From Pseudomonas sp. GV085 (lineage in GTDB: Bacteria; Pseudomonadota; Gammaproteobacteria; Pseudomonadales; Pseudomonadaceae), in the NCBI RefSeq assembly GCF_003050925.1, contig NZ_QAOV01000005.1, positions 1-64,000 of the forward strand: DNA of 64,000 nucleotides, written 5' to 3'. Shown in pieces: positions 21,148-30,477 of this stretch. Position numbers and translations under genes: made by a program. How positions within the stretch are numbered: position 1 is the stretch's first letter; the number at the start of each line of letters is the position of its first letter. Below the pieces are notes generated by a model. The model searched no databases and was not told where the DNA came from. It worked only from the letters and a program-made list of their open reading frames with translations.

Positions 21148-21818
21148 GGGCGAGCCAGCGCCAGTTCGGTACGCATCTTGTCGATGACTTCCTGATAGTT
21201 CGGCGCATTGAAGATGGCCGAGCCGGCGACGAAGGTGTCGGCACCGGCCGCCGCGATTTCGCGAATGTTGTTCACGTTCACGCCACCGTCGATTTCCAGG
21301 CGAATGTCACGGCCGGAGGCATCGATCAACGCCCGCGCTTCACGCAGTTTGTCGAGGGTGCCGGGGATGAACTTCTGCCCGCCGAAACCCGGGTTGACGC
21401 TCATCAGCAGAATCATGTCGACCTTGTCCATCACGTACTTGAGTACGTCCAGCGGGGTCGCCGGGTTGAACACCAGGCCCGACTTGCAGCCGCCTTCGCG
21501 GATCAATTGCAGAGAGCGGTCGACGTGCTGGGTGGCTTCCGGGTGGAAGGTGATGTAAGTCGCCCCAGCTTCGATGAAGTCGCCCACGATGCGGTCCACC
21601 GGGCTGACCATCAGGTGCGCGTCGATCGGCGCGGTCACGCCGTACTTGCGCAGCGCCGAGCAGACCATCGGGCCGATGGTCAGGTTCGGCACATAGTGAT
21701 TGTCCATGACATCGAAGTGCACGAAGTCGGCGCCGGCGGCCAGGACGTTATCCACTTCTTCACCCAGTCGGGCGAAGTCGGCGGAGAGAATCGACGGAGC
21801 AATTACGAAGGGCTGCAT
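21144..21818 (-). CDS. rpe: Ribulose-phosphate 3-epimerase
   Basis: Interconverts ribulose-5-phosphate and xylulose-5-phosphate in the pentose phosphate pathway. The 224-aa TIM barrel has the metal and catalytic motifs [44 protein letters not shown] and EIDGGVN. The start at 21818 (MQPFVIAPS) follows AAAGGTGCG; the open frame extends 22 codons upstream without family support. First gene of rpe-gph, followed by trpE. Confidence 0.95.
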   Translation of the reverse strand: MQPFVIAPSILSADFARLGEEVDNVLAAGADFVHFDVMDNHYVPNLTIGPMVCSALRKYGVTAPIDAHLMVSPVDRIVGDFIEAGATYITFHPEATQHVDRSLQLIREGGCKSGLVFNPATPLDVLKYVMDKVDMILLMSVNPGFGGQKFIPGTLDKLREARALIDASGRDIRLEIDGGVNVNNIREIAAAGADTFVAGSAIFNAPNYQEVIDKMRTELALARP

Positions 21819-21918
21819 GACGCACCTTTTCTGAGCAGAATCACGATGGCGCGCATTGTATACCTCATGCTTTGACGCGCGCACCGTGAGCGCGATGATT
21901 GGACCTTGCCATCACCCA

Positions 21919-22187
21919 TCAACGGCAGAAGCCCTGGTACGCCGCGCGATAGATCTTTTCGATATCGACGGCACTCAACTTACGAGGATTGTTAGGAATC
22001 AAACGCTCGATCTGCGTTCGCCAATCTGCACCTGTGCCAGTTCTACTGTGCCGGATTTCACCAATGCGACATCAGTGACGATCAGTGGGTTGTCGATGTC
22101 CAGACGCGCCAGCTCGGCAGACAATTACTCGATGGCACCTGCGCCGGTGATCAGTTTGTGAGCGATTTTGAAAGAGGAAAGACTCAT
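21919..22187 (-). pseudogene. Remnant of an iron-containing alcohol dehydrogenase
   Basis: Only the two ends of a gene of about 380 codons remain. The N-terminal part reads MSLSSFKIAHKLITGAGAIE, then an in-frame TAA replaces the next codon, then LSAELARLDIDNPLIVTD and VALVKSG. After GTVE the frame is lost and a C-terminal part appears in the +1 frame (IERLIPNNPRKLSAVDIEKI and YRAAYQGF), which resembles the end of type III (Fe) alcohol dehydrogenases. So there is a large internal deletion, a frameshift and a nonsense codon. Not expected to make a functional protein. Confidence 0.75.
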
Positions 22188-22299
22188 GTGCGCAGTCTCT
22201 TGTAGGTAGGGGAGCTGGGCACAATCGTAGCTGGGGATTGCGGGTTGTCTTCCATTCAGCTCGTGAATGACCGGCCCTGCCCAAAACCACCAAAAACAC

Positions 22300-22401
22300 C
22301 TGTAGGAGCGAGCCTGCTCGCGATGAACCTGAGAGCGCCGCGGGGTGTCAGATTTCCCGCGTTGTCGTTGAAGTTCATCGCGAGCAGGCTCGCTCCTACA
22401 G
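22300..22401. repeat. REP pair after agtD
   Basis: Perfect 29-bp arms (22300-22328 and 22373-22401) with core GAGCGAGCCTGCTCGCGATG, separated by 44 bp. It lies 16 bp past the end of the ABC importer operon and may act as its 3' boundary. Confidence 0.85.
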
Positions 22402-22417
22402 TTGATCGGGTGATCCG

Positions 22418-23242
22418 TCAGACCTGCGCAGTACGCAGTTTCTCGCTTCGCCCGCGCAGCCATTCCAGGGTCAGCAGCAGGATCACCGAGAAGGCAATCA
22501 GCAGCGTCGCGGCTGCAGCGATGGTCGGGCTGAGGTTTTCGCGGATGCCGCTGAACATCTGCCGTGGCAGGGTCGCTTGTTCAGGGCCTGCGAGGAACAG
22601 CGTCACCACCACTTCATCGAACGAAGTCGCGAAGGCGAACAACGCCCCCGAGATCACGCCCGGCGCGATCAGTGGCAAGGTCACACGGCGGAACGTGGTC
22701 AACGGTGAAGCGCCCAGGCTCGCAGCGGCCCGCACCAGGTTGTGATTGAACCCCTGCAACGTCGCCGACACGGTAATGATCACAAACGGCACACCCAACA
22801 CCGCATGCACGACGATCAGCGAGGTATAGCTGTTGCCGAATCCCAGTGGAGCGAAGGTCAGGTAACTGGCCACACCAATGATCACCACCGGCACCACCAT
22901 CGGCGAAATCACCAGCGCCATCACCAGCGGCTTGCCTGGAAAATCGCCTCGGGTCAGGCCGATCGCCGCCAGCGTGCCGAAGATCATGGCCAGTACCGTC
23001 GCCGCCGGGGCCACGATGATGCTGTTCTTCAACGAACGCATCCATTCCGCCGAGGCAAAGAAGTCCTGGTACCAGTGCAGCGAAAAGCCTTGCAGCGGAT
23101 AGACCAGAAAACTGCCGGAGTTGAACGATAGCGGAATGATCACCAGTACCGGCAGGATCAGGAACAACAGAATCAAGCCGCAGAGAATCCGCAAGCTGTA
23201 GAACCACACCCGTTCGATGGGCGACATATAAGGACTCAGCAT
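22418..23242 (-). CDS. agtD: ABC importer permease (PotC type), probable AgtD
   Basis: Inner-membrane permease of a polyamine/amino-acid type importer. The 274-aa protein has six predicted helices and the EAA loop AAASLGASPLTTFRRVTLPLIAPG that contacts the ATPase. It is the last gene of a four-gene operon (agtA-B-C-D order). The symbol is assigned from synteny with P. aeruginosa PA0603-PA0606 next to rpe, where the system imports 5-aminovalerate and GABA (from memory). Confidence 0.8.
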   Translation of the reverse strand: MLSPYMSPIERVWFYSLRILCGLILLFLILPVLVIIPLSFNSGSFLVYPLQGFSLHWYQDFFASAEWMRSLKNSIIVAPAATVLAMIFGTLAAIGLTRGDFPGKPLVMALVISPMVVPVVIIGVASYLTFAPLGFGNSYTSLIVVHAVLGVPFVIITVSATLQGFNHNLVRAAASLGASPLTTFRRVTLPLIAPGVISGALFAFATSFDEVVVTLFLAGPEQATLPRQMFSGIRENLSPTIAAAATLLIAFSVILLLTLEWLRGRSEKLRTAQV

Positions 23243-23254
23243 TTCGTTCTCCCC

Positions 23255-24502
23255 TTAGCTCAGGCGCAGGCGGCTCGCGCCCACCAGCCAGCTGTAAATC
23301 AGATAAAGCACCACAGTCGCCAGCAGCAACAATCCACCGAGTGCGGTCGCCATGCCCCAGTTGATGCTGGTGTTGGTGTAGAAGGCGACGAAGTAGCTGA
23401 CCATTTGATCGTTCGGGCTGCCCAGCAATGCCGGGGTGATGTAGTAGCCGATGGCGAGGATGAACACCAACAGGCAACCGGCGCCGACACCGGCATAGGT
23501 CTGCGGGAAGTACACCCGCCAGAAACTGGCAAACGGATGGCAGCCGAGGGAAATCGCGGCGCGCATGTAGGTCGGCGAGATGCCTTTCATCACGCTGTAG
23601 ATCGGCAGGATCATGAACGGCAGCAGGATGTGCACCATCGAGATGTAGACACCGACGCGGTTGAACACCAGCTCGATCGGCTTATCGATGATGCCCATGG
23701 CCATCAGGCCGCTGTTGATCAAGCCACCCGATTGCAGCAACACGATCCACGCCGCGACCCGTACCAGAATCGACGTCCAGAACGGCAACAGCACCAGAAT
23801 CATCAGCAGGTTGCTTTGGCGCGACGGCAGGTTCGCCAACAGGTAAGCCAGTGGATACGCCAGCACCAGGCAGATCACGGTGATGATCAGGCCCATCCAG
23901 AAGGTGCGGGCGAAGATGTCGAGGTAGATCGCCTGATCCGGGGTGGCGGGAGCGATTTCGCCGAGGTCGTCGATGCGATGATCGACGGCCGCCAGCAGGT
24001 AATACGGAGTGATGCTGCTGGTGTTGCGGCGTACCGCTTGCCAGTAGGCCGGGTCGCCCCAACGCTCATCGAGGCCTTCCAGCGCTTCTTTATAAGAGGC
24101 CGGCTCAGTGGCGAGCGGCAAGGCGCGGGCGGTTTTGGTCAGCAGGCTGCGGTAGCCGGCCAGCTCCATGTTCAAGCGCTTGGACAGATCGCCCAGGGTC
24201 TGGTTCTTGCGAGCGTCGGCGAGGTCTTCGGCCGCCGCTTTGTAAACCGGTTCAGCGGGCAGGCCGCGGCCGTCCCAACTGGCGATGGCGGTCACGGTGC
24301 GCGGCATTCCGCCGACCACTTCCGGGTTGCCAACGCTTTTGTAGAGCAGCGCCACGATCGGCACCAGGAACACCAGCAACAGAAACAGCACCAGCGGCGC
24401 GATCAACGCCTGGGCCTTCCAGCGGTTGACCCGCTCGGCGTGCTTGAGCCGCTGCTTCAAGGTGGGGCTGGTGCCCTCGTTCAGGGGAACGGCGATAGCC
24501 AT
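23255..24502 (-). CDS. agtC: ABC importer permease (PotB type), probable AgtC
   Basis: Partner permease of AgtD, 415 aa. The first helix (about 28-48) is followed by a periplasmic insertion of about 150 residues (roughly 50-205) before the remaining five helices; this makes it longer than plain PotB. The EAA loop is AAISLGCHPFASFWRVYFPQ. The start at 24502 has CCGGAGTACG upstream; the open frame reaches back into the neighbouring REP. It is separated from agtD by 12 bp. Confidence 0.8.
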   Translation of the reverse strand: MAIAVPLNEGTSPTLKQRLKHAERVNRWKAQALIAPLVLFLLLVFLVPIVALLYKSVGNPEVVGGMPRTVTAIASWDGRGLPAEPVYKAAAEDLADARKNQTLGDLSKRLNMELAGYRSLLTKTARALPLATEPASYKEALEGLDERWGDPAYWQAVRRNTSSITPYYLLAAVDHRIDDLGEIAPATPDQAIYLDIFARTFWMGLIITVICLVLAYPLAYLLANLPSRQSNLLMILVLLPFWTSILVRVAAWIVLLQSGGLINSGLMAMGIIDKPIELVFNRVGVYISMVHILLPFMILPIYSVMKGISPTYMRAAISLGCHPFASFWRVYFPQTYAGVGAGCLLVFILAIGYYITPALLGSPNDQMVSYFVAFYTNTSINWGMATALGGLLLLATVVLYLIYSWLVGASRLRLS

Positions 24503-24572
24503 GACGTACTCCGGGAATCTTTGATCGTTACAGAGGCGGCGAACCGCCCCTGTTGTGTTGAAACACCGCAAC

Positions 24573-24664
24573 CTGTAGGAGCGAGCTTGCTCGCGAAGAG
24601 GCCAGCACATTCAACATCTGTGTTGATTGACCCACCGCTTTCGCGAGCAAGCTCGCTCCTACAG
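24573..24664. repeat. REP pair inside the agt operon
   Basis: Perfect 24-bp arms (24573-24596, 24641-24664; core GAGCGAGCTTGCTCGC) lie between agtB and agtC. Hairpins at this place may protect the upstream agtB message and raise binding-protein levels over permeases, a known effect of intra-operon REPs; here it is inference. Confidence 0.85.
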
Positions 24665-24684
24665 CGTAAGCCCGCGGTGCGGTC

Positions 24685-25728
24685 TTACTTGGCAGCCCAG
24701 GAATTGAAGCGCTGCTCCAGTTGCTCGCCGTTGTCAGCCCAGAAGCTGACGTCGATCTGCACCTGGTTGGCGATGTTTTCCGGGGTGGTCGGCATGTCTT
24801 TCAGGACATCCTTGGACAGCAACGGTACGGCTTGGGTGTTGGCCGGGCCGTAGGCGATGTTTTCCGAGTAGGTCTTCTGCTGTTGTGGCATCACCGAGTA
24901 AGCGATGAACTTCTTCGCCGCTTCGGCCCGTGCCTTGTCCAGACCTTTCGGAATGGCCCATGCGTCGAAGTCGTAGATACCGCCGTTCCACACGACTTTC
25001 AGGTTGCTTTCTTTCTGCACGGCAGCGATACGACCGTTGTAGGCCGAGCTCATGACCACGTCGCCGGAAGCGAGATATTGCGGCGGTTGTGCGCCGGCTT
25101 CCCACCACTGGATGTTCGGCTTGAGCTCATCGAGCTTCTTGAATGCGCGGTCCTGACCGTCTTTACCGGCCAGCACTTTGTAGACGTCTTTCGGCGCAAC
25201 GCCGTCGGCCATCAGTGCGAATTCAAGGGTGTACTTGGCACCTTTACGCAGGCCACGCTTGCCCGGGAACTGCTTGGTATCCCAGAAATCCACCCAACTG
25301 GTCGGCGCGCTTTTCAGCTTGTCGGCGTTGTAGGCCAGTACAGTCGACCACACGAAGAAACCCACGCCGCAAGGCTGGATGGCGCCCTTGACGTAGTCTT
25401 CGTTCTTGCCGAACAACTTCGGATCGAGCTGCTCGAACATGTCTTCGTCGCAACCACGGGACAGTTCCGGCGACTCAACCTCTACCAGATCCCAGGACAC
25501 GCTTTTGGTGTCGACCATGGCCTTGACCTTGGCCATTTCGCCGTTGTACTCACCGGCCACGATCTTGCCGTTACCTGCCGCTTCCCACGGTGCGTAGAAG
25601 GCTTTGACCTGAGCCGCCTTGTTCGCCCCGCCAAAGGACACCACGGTCAGGTCCGGGCCGGCCGCCATTGCATGTGTCGCGCCCATCATGCCCAGTGCCA
25701 AAGCGGTGAATTTCAGGGATCTCAACAT
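24685..25728 (-). CDS. agtB: ABC importer substrate-binding protein, probable AgtB
   Basis: Periplasmic binding protein of the PotD/PotF-like family, 347 aa. A signal peptide ends at THAMAA, followed by GPDLTVVSFGGANKAAQ. The segments VEVESPELSRGC, QPCGVGFFVWSTVLAYN and MSSAYNGRI are typical of this family's ligand cleft. Ligand is presumed to be 5-aminovalerate or GABA by synteny. A REP pair follows it within the operon. Confidence 0.82.
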   Translation of the reverse strand: MLRSLKFTALALGMMGATHAMAAGPDLTVVSFGGANKAAQVKAFYAPWEAAGNGKIVAGEYNGEMAKVKAMVDTKSVSWDLVEVESPELSRGCDEDMFEQLDPKLFGKNEDYVKGAIQPCGVGFFVWSTVLAYNADKLKSAPTSWVDFWDTKQFPGKRGLRKGAKYTLEFALMADGVAPKDVYKVLAGKDGQDRAFKKLDELKPNIQWWEAGAQPPQYLASGDVVMSSAYNGRIAAVQKESNLKVVWNGGIYDFDAWAIPKGLDKARAEAAKKFIAYSVMPQQQKTYSENIAYGPANTQAVPLLSKDVLKDMPTTPENIANQVQIDVSFWADNGEQLEQRFNSWAAK

Positions 25729-25775
25729 TTATTGTTCTCTCCACGTGCAGGGTTGGTGTTGGTATTGCGGGGCGA

Positions 25776-26900
25776 TCAGTTCGCCTCTAGAAGAGGGTCG
25801 AGCGCGCGAACGTGTTCGACCTCCCAGCCAAGCGGTACCACGTCGCCGACGGCGAGCGAGGGATCAAGCTCGGCAATCGGTTGTTTCACGAAGAAGTCGG
25901 TCTTGCCGCAGACTTCCATGCGAACCCGGACGTGGTCGCCCAGATAGATGAATTCCTCGACTCGCCCGGAGAAGCGGTTGACGCATTGGTCGCTGGAGCC
26001 ATTGAGGCTCACTCGCTCCGGACGAATGGACAGGGTCACCGGCTCACCGGTCTGGCCGACGTTAACCGCCAGGGCTTCCACCTTTTCACCGCGTCCGAGC
26101 TCGACAATGCAACGGTCGCCGGTTTGGCTGTGCAGGCGGCCATTGAGGCGGTTGTTCTCGCCGATGAAGTTGGCGACGAAGGTGTTCTTTGGCTCTTCGT
26201 AGAGGGTGCGCGGCGGCGCGATCTGCTGGATTTCGCCCTGATGGAACACCGCCACACGGTCGGACATGGTCAAGGCTTCGCCCTGATCGTGGGTCACGTA
26301 GACCACGGTGACGCCCAGGCGCTGGTGCAGGTGCTTGATCTCCATCTGCATGTGTTCACGCAGTTGTTTGTCGAGTGCGCCGAGGGGCTCGTCCATCAGC
26401 ACCAGTTGCGGCTCGAACACCAGCGCACGGGCCAATGCCACACGCTGTTGCTGACCGCCGGAAAGCTGCGCCGGGTAGCGCTGGGCGAAGGCATCGAGCT
26501 GGACCATGCTCAGCACCCGCTTGACCCGGGCACTGACGTCGCTCTTGTTCATGCCGCGCACGGTCAGCGGAAACGCCAGATTCTCGGCCACCGTCATGTG
26601 CGGGAACAATGCGTAGTTCTGGAACACCATGCCGATGTCGCGCTTGTGCGGTGGCACGTTGTTGATGGCGCGCCCCGCCAACAGGATTTCGCCCGCGGTC
26701 GGCGTTTCGAAGCCGGCGAGCATCATCAGGCTGGTGGTCTTGCCGGAGCCGGACGGTCCGAGCAAGGTGAGGAATTCGCCTTTGCGAATGTCCAGGTTGA
26801 GGTCTTTGACGATCAGGTTCTCGCCGTCGTAGCTCTTCTGCACTCCACGAAAGCTGACCAGAACATCATTGGCCCCTGCACTTGAATCGACCTGGCTCAT
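25776..26900 (-). CDS. agtA: ABC importer ATPase, probable AgtA
   Basis: ATPase that powers the importer. The 374-aa protein has Walker A GPSGSGKTT, Q-loop FQNYALFPH, signature LSGGQQQR, Walker B LVLMDEPLGALD and switch His in VTHDQ, plus a C-terminal TOBE domain (LSIRPERVSL). I chose ATG at 26900 (MSQVDSS); GTG at 26906 is two codons earlier. First gene of the operon, with a candidate operator 112 bp upstream. Confidence 0.85.
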   Translation of the reverse strand: MSQVDSSAGANDVLVSFRGVQKSYDGENLIVKDLNLDIRKGEFLTLLGPSGSGKTTSLMMLAGFETPTAGEILLAGRAINNVPPHKRDIGMVFQNYALFPHMTVAENLAFPLTVRGMNKSDVSARVKRVLSMVQLDAFAQRYPAQLSGGQQQRVALARALVFEPQLVLMDEPLGALDKQLREHMQMEIKHLHQRLGVTVVYVTHDQGEALTMSDRVAVFHQGEIQQIAPPRTLYEEPKNTFVANFIGENNRLNGRLHSQTGDRCIVELGRGEKVEALAVNVGQTGEPVTLSIRPERVSLNGSSDQCVNRFSGRVEEFIYLGDHVRVRMEVCGKTDFFVKQPIAELDPSLAVGDVVPLGWEVEHVRALDPLLEAN

Positions 26901-27011
26901 ACCCACACCTTTGTTATTGATGACTGCTGTGGGATTAAGCCTAGTGGACGCTGGGGACCGCGCAAATCGGGGGGTAAGAGAGATTCGCCTCAGCCGGATG
27001 GAAGGTTGTGG

Positions 27012-27027
27012 GTAGGGATTGCCCTAC
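27012..27027. promoter_or_regulatory. Inverted repeat upstream of agtA, candidate operator
   Basis: A perfect inverted repeat GTAGGG-ATTG-CCCTAC lies 112 bp before the agtA start, in the 250-bp region between the operon and a REP pair. Its size and place suit binding of the LuxR/NarL-type regulator encoded next door. Otherwise 26901-27153 shows no gene. Confidence 0.4.
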
Positions 27028-27153
27028 AAGGATGGCGTGTTTTGGCAAATGCAGCGGCGAGTGGTTGGCTGCAAGCCACAAGTCACGGCAAAAGCAGCTC
27101 GTCAGGCACGTCGCTATTGGATATGTGCACAATTCAATGACTGATGGAGATCC

Positions 27154-27245
27154 CTGTGGGAGCGAGCCTGCTCGCGAAGGCGGACTGTCAGTCGGTATCA
27201 ATATTGACTGATCGGGCCCCTTCGCGAGCAGGCTCGCTCCCACAG
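27154..27245. repeat. REP pair between agtR and agtA
   Basis: Perfect 27-bp arms (27154-27180 and 27219-27245) with core GAGCGAGCCTGCTCGCGAAGG, 38 bp apart. It lies just past the end of agtR. Confidence 0.85.
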
Positions 27246-27261
27246 TGTAAGGCGGTGTTGT

Positions 27262-27891
27262 TTAGAGGAGCTTGTGCTCCATCGCGTACTTCACCAGTTC
27301 CGCCAACGAGGTGATGTTGAGCTTCTGCATCAGCCGCGCCTTGTGCGTGCTGATGGTTTTGCTGCTCAGCGCCAGTTGCTGGGCGATGTCGTTGACGTTG
27401 GCGCCCTGGGCCAGGCGTTCGAACACTGAAAATTCGCGCTCGGAGAGCAGCGAATGCAATGGACGCGAGTCGGTCAGGCCGACCTCGAAGACCATGCGGT
27501 CGGCCAGTTCCGGGTCGATATAACGCCCGCCAGACGCCACTTTGCGAATGGCTGTCAGCAACAGTGCCGGATCGCTGTCCTTGGTCGCATAACCCGCCGC
27601 TCCAACCTTGAGCGCCCGGGCGGCCATCTGCGCTTCGTCGTGCATCGACAACACCAGGATCGCCGGCGGATTGTTCAGCGCGCGAATCCGCGGAATCGCT
27701 TCCAGACCGTTGACGCCCGGCATGGAGATGTCCAGCAACACCACTTCGCAGGGCACATGACGCAAGGTGTCGAGCAACTGCTCGCCATTGCTCGCCTCCC
27801 CCACCACCAGCAGGTCCTTGGCCAGGCCAATCAGCTGCTTGATGCCTTCACGGACGATGGTGTGGTCTTCGGCTACCAGTACACGGATCAC
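27262..27891 (-). CDS. agtR: LuxR/NarL-type response regulator, probable AgtR
   Basis: DNA-binding response regulator, 209 aa. The receiver domain has EDH (acidic pair), the phospho-acceptor Asp in VVLLDISMPG, Thr/Ser and Lys positions (LSMHD, ATKDSD). The C-terminal LuxR helix-turn-helix is LSEREFSVFERLAQGANVND and following. A GTG start at 27891 has GGAG six bases upstream; a TTG start six codons earlier is the alternative. It lies between its sensor gene and the transporter, matching P. aeruginosa PA0601, which is reported to respond to 5-aminovalerate, GABA and cell-wall GlcNAc (from memory). Confidence 0.82.
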   Translation of the reverse strand: MIRVLVAEDHTIVREGIKQLIGLAKDLLVVGEASNGEQLLDTLRHVPCEVVLLDISMPGVNGLEAIPRIRALNNPPAILVLSMHDEAQMAARALKVGAAGYATKDSDPALLLTAIRKVASGGRYIDPELADRMVFEVGLTDSRPLHSLLSEREFSVFERLAQGANVNDIAQQLALSSKTISTHKARLMQKLNITSLAELVKYAMEHKLL

Positions 27892-27913
27892 AGACTTCTC
27901 CAGATTCAAGATC

Positions 27914-27977
27914 TATCGCGAGCAGGCTCGCCCCCACATTTGGAATGCGTTCCCCCTGTGGGAGCGAGCCTGCTCGC
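27914..27977. repeat. REP pair between agtS and agtR
   Basis: Two REP units (27914-27938 and 27957-27977) in opposite orientation, with slight differences in the left arm (GCTCGCCCCCAC). They lie in the 116-bp gap between the sensor and regulator genes. Confidence 0.8.
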
Positions 27978-28007
27978 AAAAGCGTCGGCACAGACACCAA
28001 AAAATCT

Positions 28008-30404
28008 TCAGGCTTCGTCCAAAGGCACGCGCACTTCTAATGTCGTGCCCTCACCCGGTTCACTCTCCAGCGACAACTCGCCGCCCAGGATCAACACCCG
28101 CTCGCGCATGCCGACGATCCCAAAGGATGTTGGCCTGCCTGGCGCGGCGACAAATCCCACGCCATCATCGCTGACTGTCAGACACAACTCGTCACCTTCC
28201 AGCGCCAGCGTCAGTTCAACAGTATGCGCCTGGGCGTGGCGCATGACATTGGTCAGCGCTTCCTGAAGGATCCGGAACAGGCCGATAGCCTTGGCGTCGC
28301 TGAGCACTGGCAAATTGTCCGGCACCTGCACCAGACACGGGATCTGCGTGCGCGCCTCGAATCGGCGGGCCTGCCACTCTATGGCCGAGGCGATGCCAGC
28401 GTCGAGAATCGGCGGTCGCAATGCCGTGGCCACATCACGGACCAACTGAAACAACTGAGCGATCAAGCGCTTCATGCTGTTCAAGCGCTCGTTCAGACCC
28501 GGATCAAGCTGCGCGTAAGCCAGTTCGCACATGGACGTTTCCAGCTTCAACACTGTGAGCATCTGACCCAACTCGTCGTGAACTTCCCGGGCAATGCGCG
28601 CTTTTTCTTCCTCGCGCACGCTTTCCAGGTGCGCGGACAACTCACGCAGTTGTTCCCGGGAGCTGGCTAATTCCAGTTCGATGCGCTTGCTCTCGCTGAT
28701 GTCCCAGACGATCCCGTCCCAGACATAGGCTCCGTCTTCCAGCCGACGGGTGATGGCCTTGATTTCCGCCCAGCGCTGCTCGCCTTGGCGCGTGAGAATT
28801 CGCCCCTGCCACGACCAGTCGCTGTCGGTATCCAGCGCATGATCCTGGGTCTGGTGATAGCTGGCCCTGTCATCCGGATGCACGAGGCTGCGCAGACCTT
28901 TGTCGCGATGCGCCAGCGTGGCCGGCGAATAACCCACCAGGCTTTCGCTGCCTTCGCTGATGTAGGCAAAGTCGATCTGACCGGTCACCGGCGCTCGCTC
29001 CAGGCGGAATACCAGCCCCGGAACATTGGCGGCGATGCCTTGCAGCCGCGCCTCGCTTTCCTGCAAGGCGGCCAGGGCGCGGCGCCGCTCGGTGACGTCG
29101 TTGAGGTAAACCACCAGGTATTCGCCATCGCGAAAGCGCAGAAAGCTCAACGAGACATCGGTCGGCAGAATGCTGCCGTCGGCGCGCACGCAATTGGTTT
29201 CGAAGCTTTGCGGGCCTTCTTCACTGGCCCGGGCGCGCTTCCACAGGTTCAGCCAGCGGTCCATGTGCAGGCTGGGTTCGAAATCGATCAAGGGCCGATC
29301 GATGATCCCACCAGCCGGATAGCCAAGCATGCTTTCCGCCGCGCGGTTGGCGTAGCGCACGTGGCTGTCCCAGTTGACCCAGAGGATACCGACGGTGCTT
29401 TGATCGATGGAAAACTGGGTGAGCCGCAATGCCTCTTCGCTGGCGGCGCGCAAGGCAATGTCTTCCTGCGCGGCCATCAAGCGTTGTTCCAGGCTGTGCT
29501 GCTGGCGACGCTGCCAGAACACGATGGCCATGCAGCTCAACGCCAGCACGGCCAGCAATAAACAGAGGTTTTGCCAGAAACCCGGGGACTCGGTGAGCCG
29601 CGGGTACTTGGGTTGCAGCCATTGATTGTGCAATTGCTCCAGGTCCTTGGCCGGGATAGCCCGCAATGCACTTTCGACGATGCCCGCCAGTTCCGGCTTG
29701 TCGCGGCGCGTGGCCACTCGCAGCAGCTGCGGCAAGCCGACATCCCCGACCACCACCAACCCGGCGAACTCCGGCTCGACGGACAGGCGCCCTAATTGCG
29801 CCTCATCAACCACCGCATAACCCGCCTGCTGGCCAGTCAGCAATTGCAATGCCTGACGCTCCATCGGGACGCCTTGCAGATTCAGGTGCGGATAGTTGCT
29901 ACGCAGGTAATCGGCGATGGCGCTGGGCATGCGCACGGCAACGCGGGTCTGGCTGTCGAGCTTTTCCAGCTCGACAGCGCCCGCGCTTTTCTGGTCGCTG
30001 ACCACCAGTTGCGGCACTCGCATGTAAGGGTCGGAAAACTGCCAGAGGCGCAATCCGCCAGGGGTTTGGGTCAGCCCCGGGGCGATGTCGATTTCGCCCT
30101 CGCGTGCAGCCGCCTCCAGTTGCTCAAGGTCGGGAAAGTTGCGCCAGCTCAGTTCGACGTTGAGGGTCTTTGCCAGCCACTTCATCAAGTCGACATTCAC
30201 CCCGGACAGGCGCTGCAAGCGGCGATCATATTGCGCATAGGGCGCCTGCAACACCACGCCGACCCGCAACTCGTCCTGCTGCGCCAGCCAGTGCTGTTGT
30301 TTCGGAGTCAGTTGGGCAACGCGCTCCGGGGGCATGGCCGCCGCCCAACCCATCAAGGGAAACCACAAACAGCCGATAACCCACAGGCAGCGTAAACGCA
30401 TCAT
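28008..30404 (-). CDS. agtS: Hybrid-input sensor histidine kinase, probable AgtS
   Basis: Membrane sensor kinase of 798 aa. Order: signal peptide (about 1-22), periplasmic SBP_bac_3 (Venus flytrap) domain (about 40-260, RVGVVLQAPYAQYDRR), transmembrane helix (about 280-298, LCLLLAVLALSCMAIVFW), two PAS domains (about 330-440 and 450-575), HisKA_3 with phospho-His in IAREVHDELGQ, and HATPase (LQEALTNVMRHAQA, SDDGVGF). Such NarX-type kinases pair with LuxR-type regulators, here agtR. Two consecutive ATGs at 30404 and 30401 fit the signal peptide. Divergent from the DUF3530 gene. Confidence 0.85.
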   Translation of the reverse strand: MMRLRCLWVIGCLWFPLMGWAAAMPPERVAQLTPKQQHWLAQQDELRVGVVLQAPYAQYDRRLQRLSGVNVDLMKWLAKTLNVELSWRNFPDLEQLEAAAREGEIDIAPGLTQTPGGLRLWQFSDPYMRVPQLVVSDQKSAGAVELEKLDSQTRVAVRMPSAIADYLRSNYPHLNLQGVPMERQALQLLTGQQAGYAVVDEAQLGRLSVEPEFAGLVVVGDVGLPQLLRVATRRDKPELAGIVESALRAIPAKDLEQLHNQWLQPKYPRLTESPGFWQNLCLLLAVLALSCMAIVFWQRRQQHSLEQRLMAAQEDIALRAASEEALRLTQFSIDQSTVGILWVNWDSHVRYANRAAESMLGYPAGGIIDRPLIDFEPSLHMDRWLNLWKRARASEEGPQSFETNCVRADGSILPTDVSLSFLRFRDGEYLVVYLNDVTERRRALAALQESEARLQGIAANVPGLVFRLERAPVTGQIDFAYISEGSESLVGYSPATLAHRDKGLRSLVHPDDRASYHQTQDHALDTDSDWSWQGRILTRQGEQRWAEIKAITRRLEDGAYVWDGIVWDISESKRIELELASSREQLRELSAHLESVREEEKARIAREVHDELGQMLTVLKLETSMCELAYAQLDPGLNERLNSMKRLIAQLFQLVRDVATALRPPILDAGIASAIEWQARRFEARTQIPCLVQVPDNLPVLSDAKAIGLFRILQEALTNVMRHAQAHTVELTLALEGDELCLTVSDDGVGFVAAPGRPTSFGIVGMRERVLILGGELSLESEPGEGTTLEVRVPLDEA

Positions 30405-30477
30405 TGAACTCTCACACACTGACAAATACTGACCAACCCATTAGGCTGCCGGAACAACTTCTGGCCTGGAATATCCG

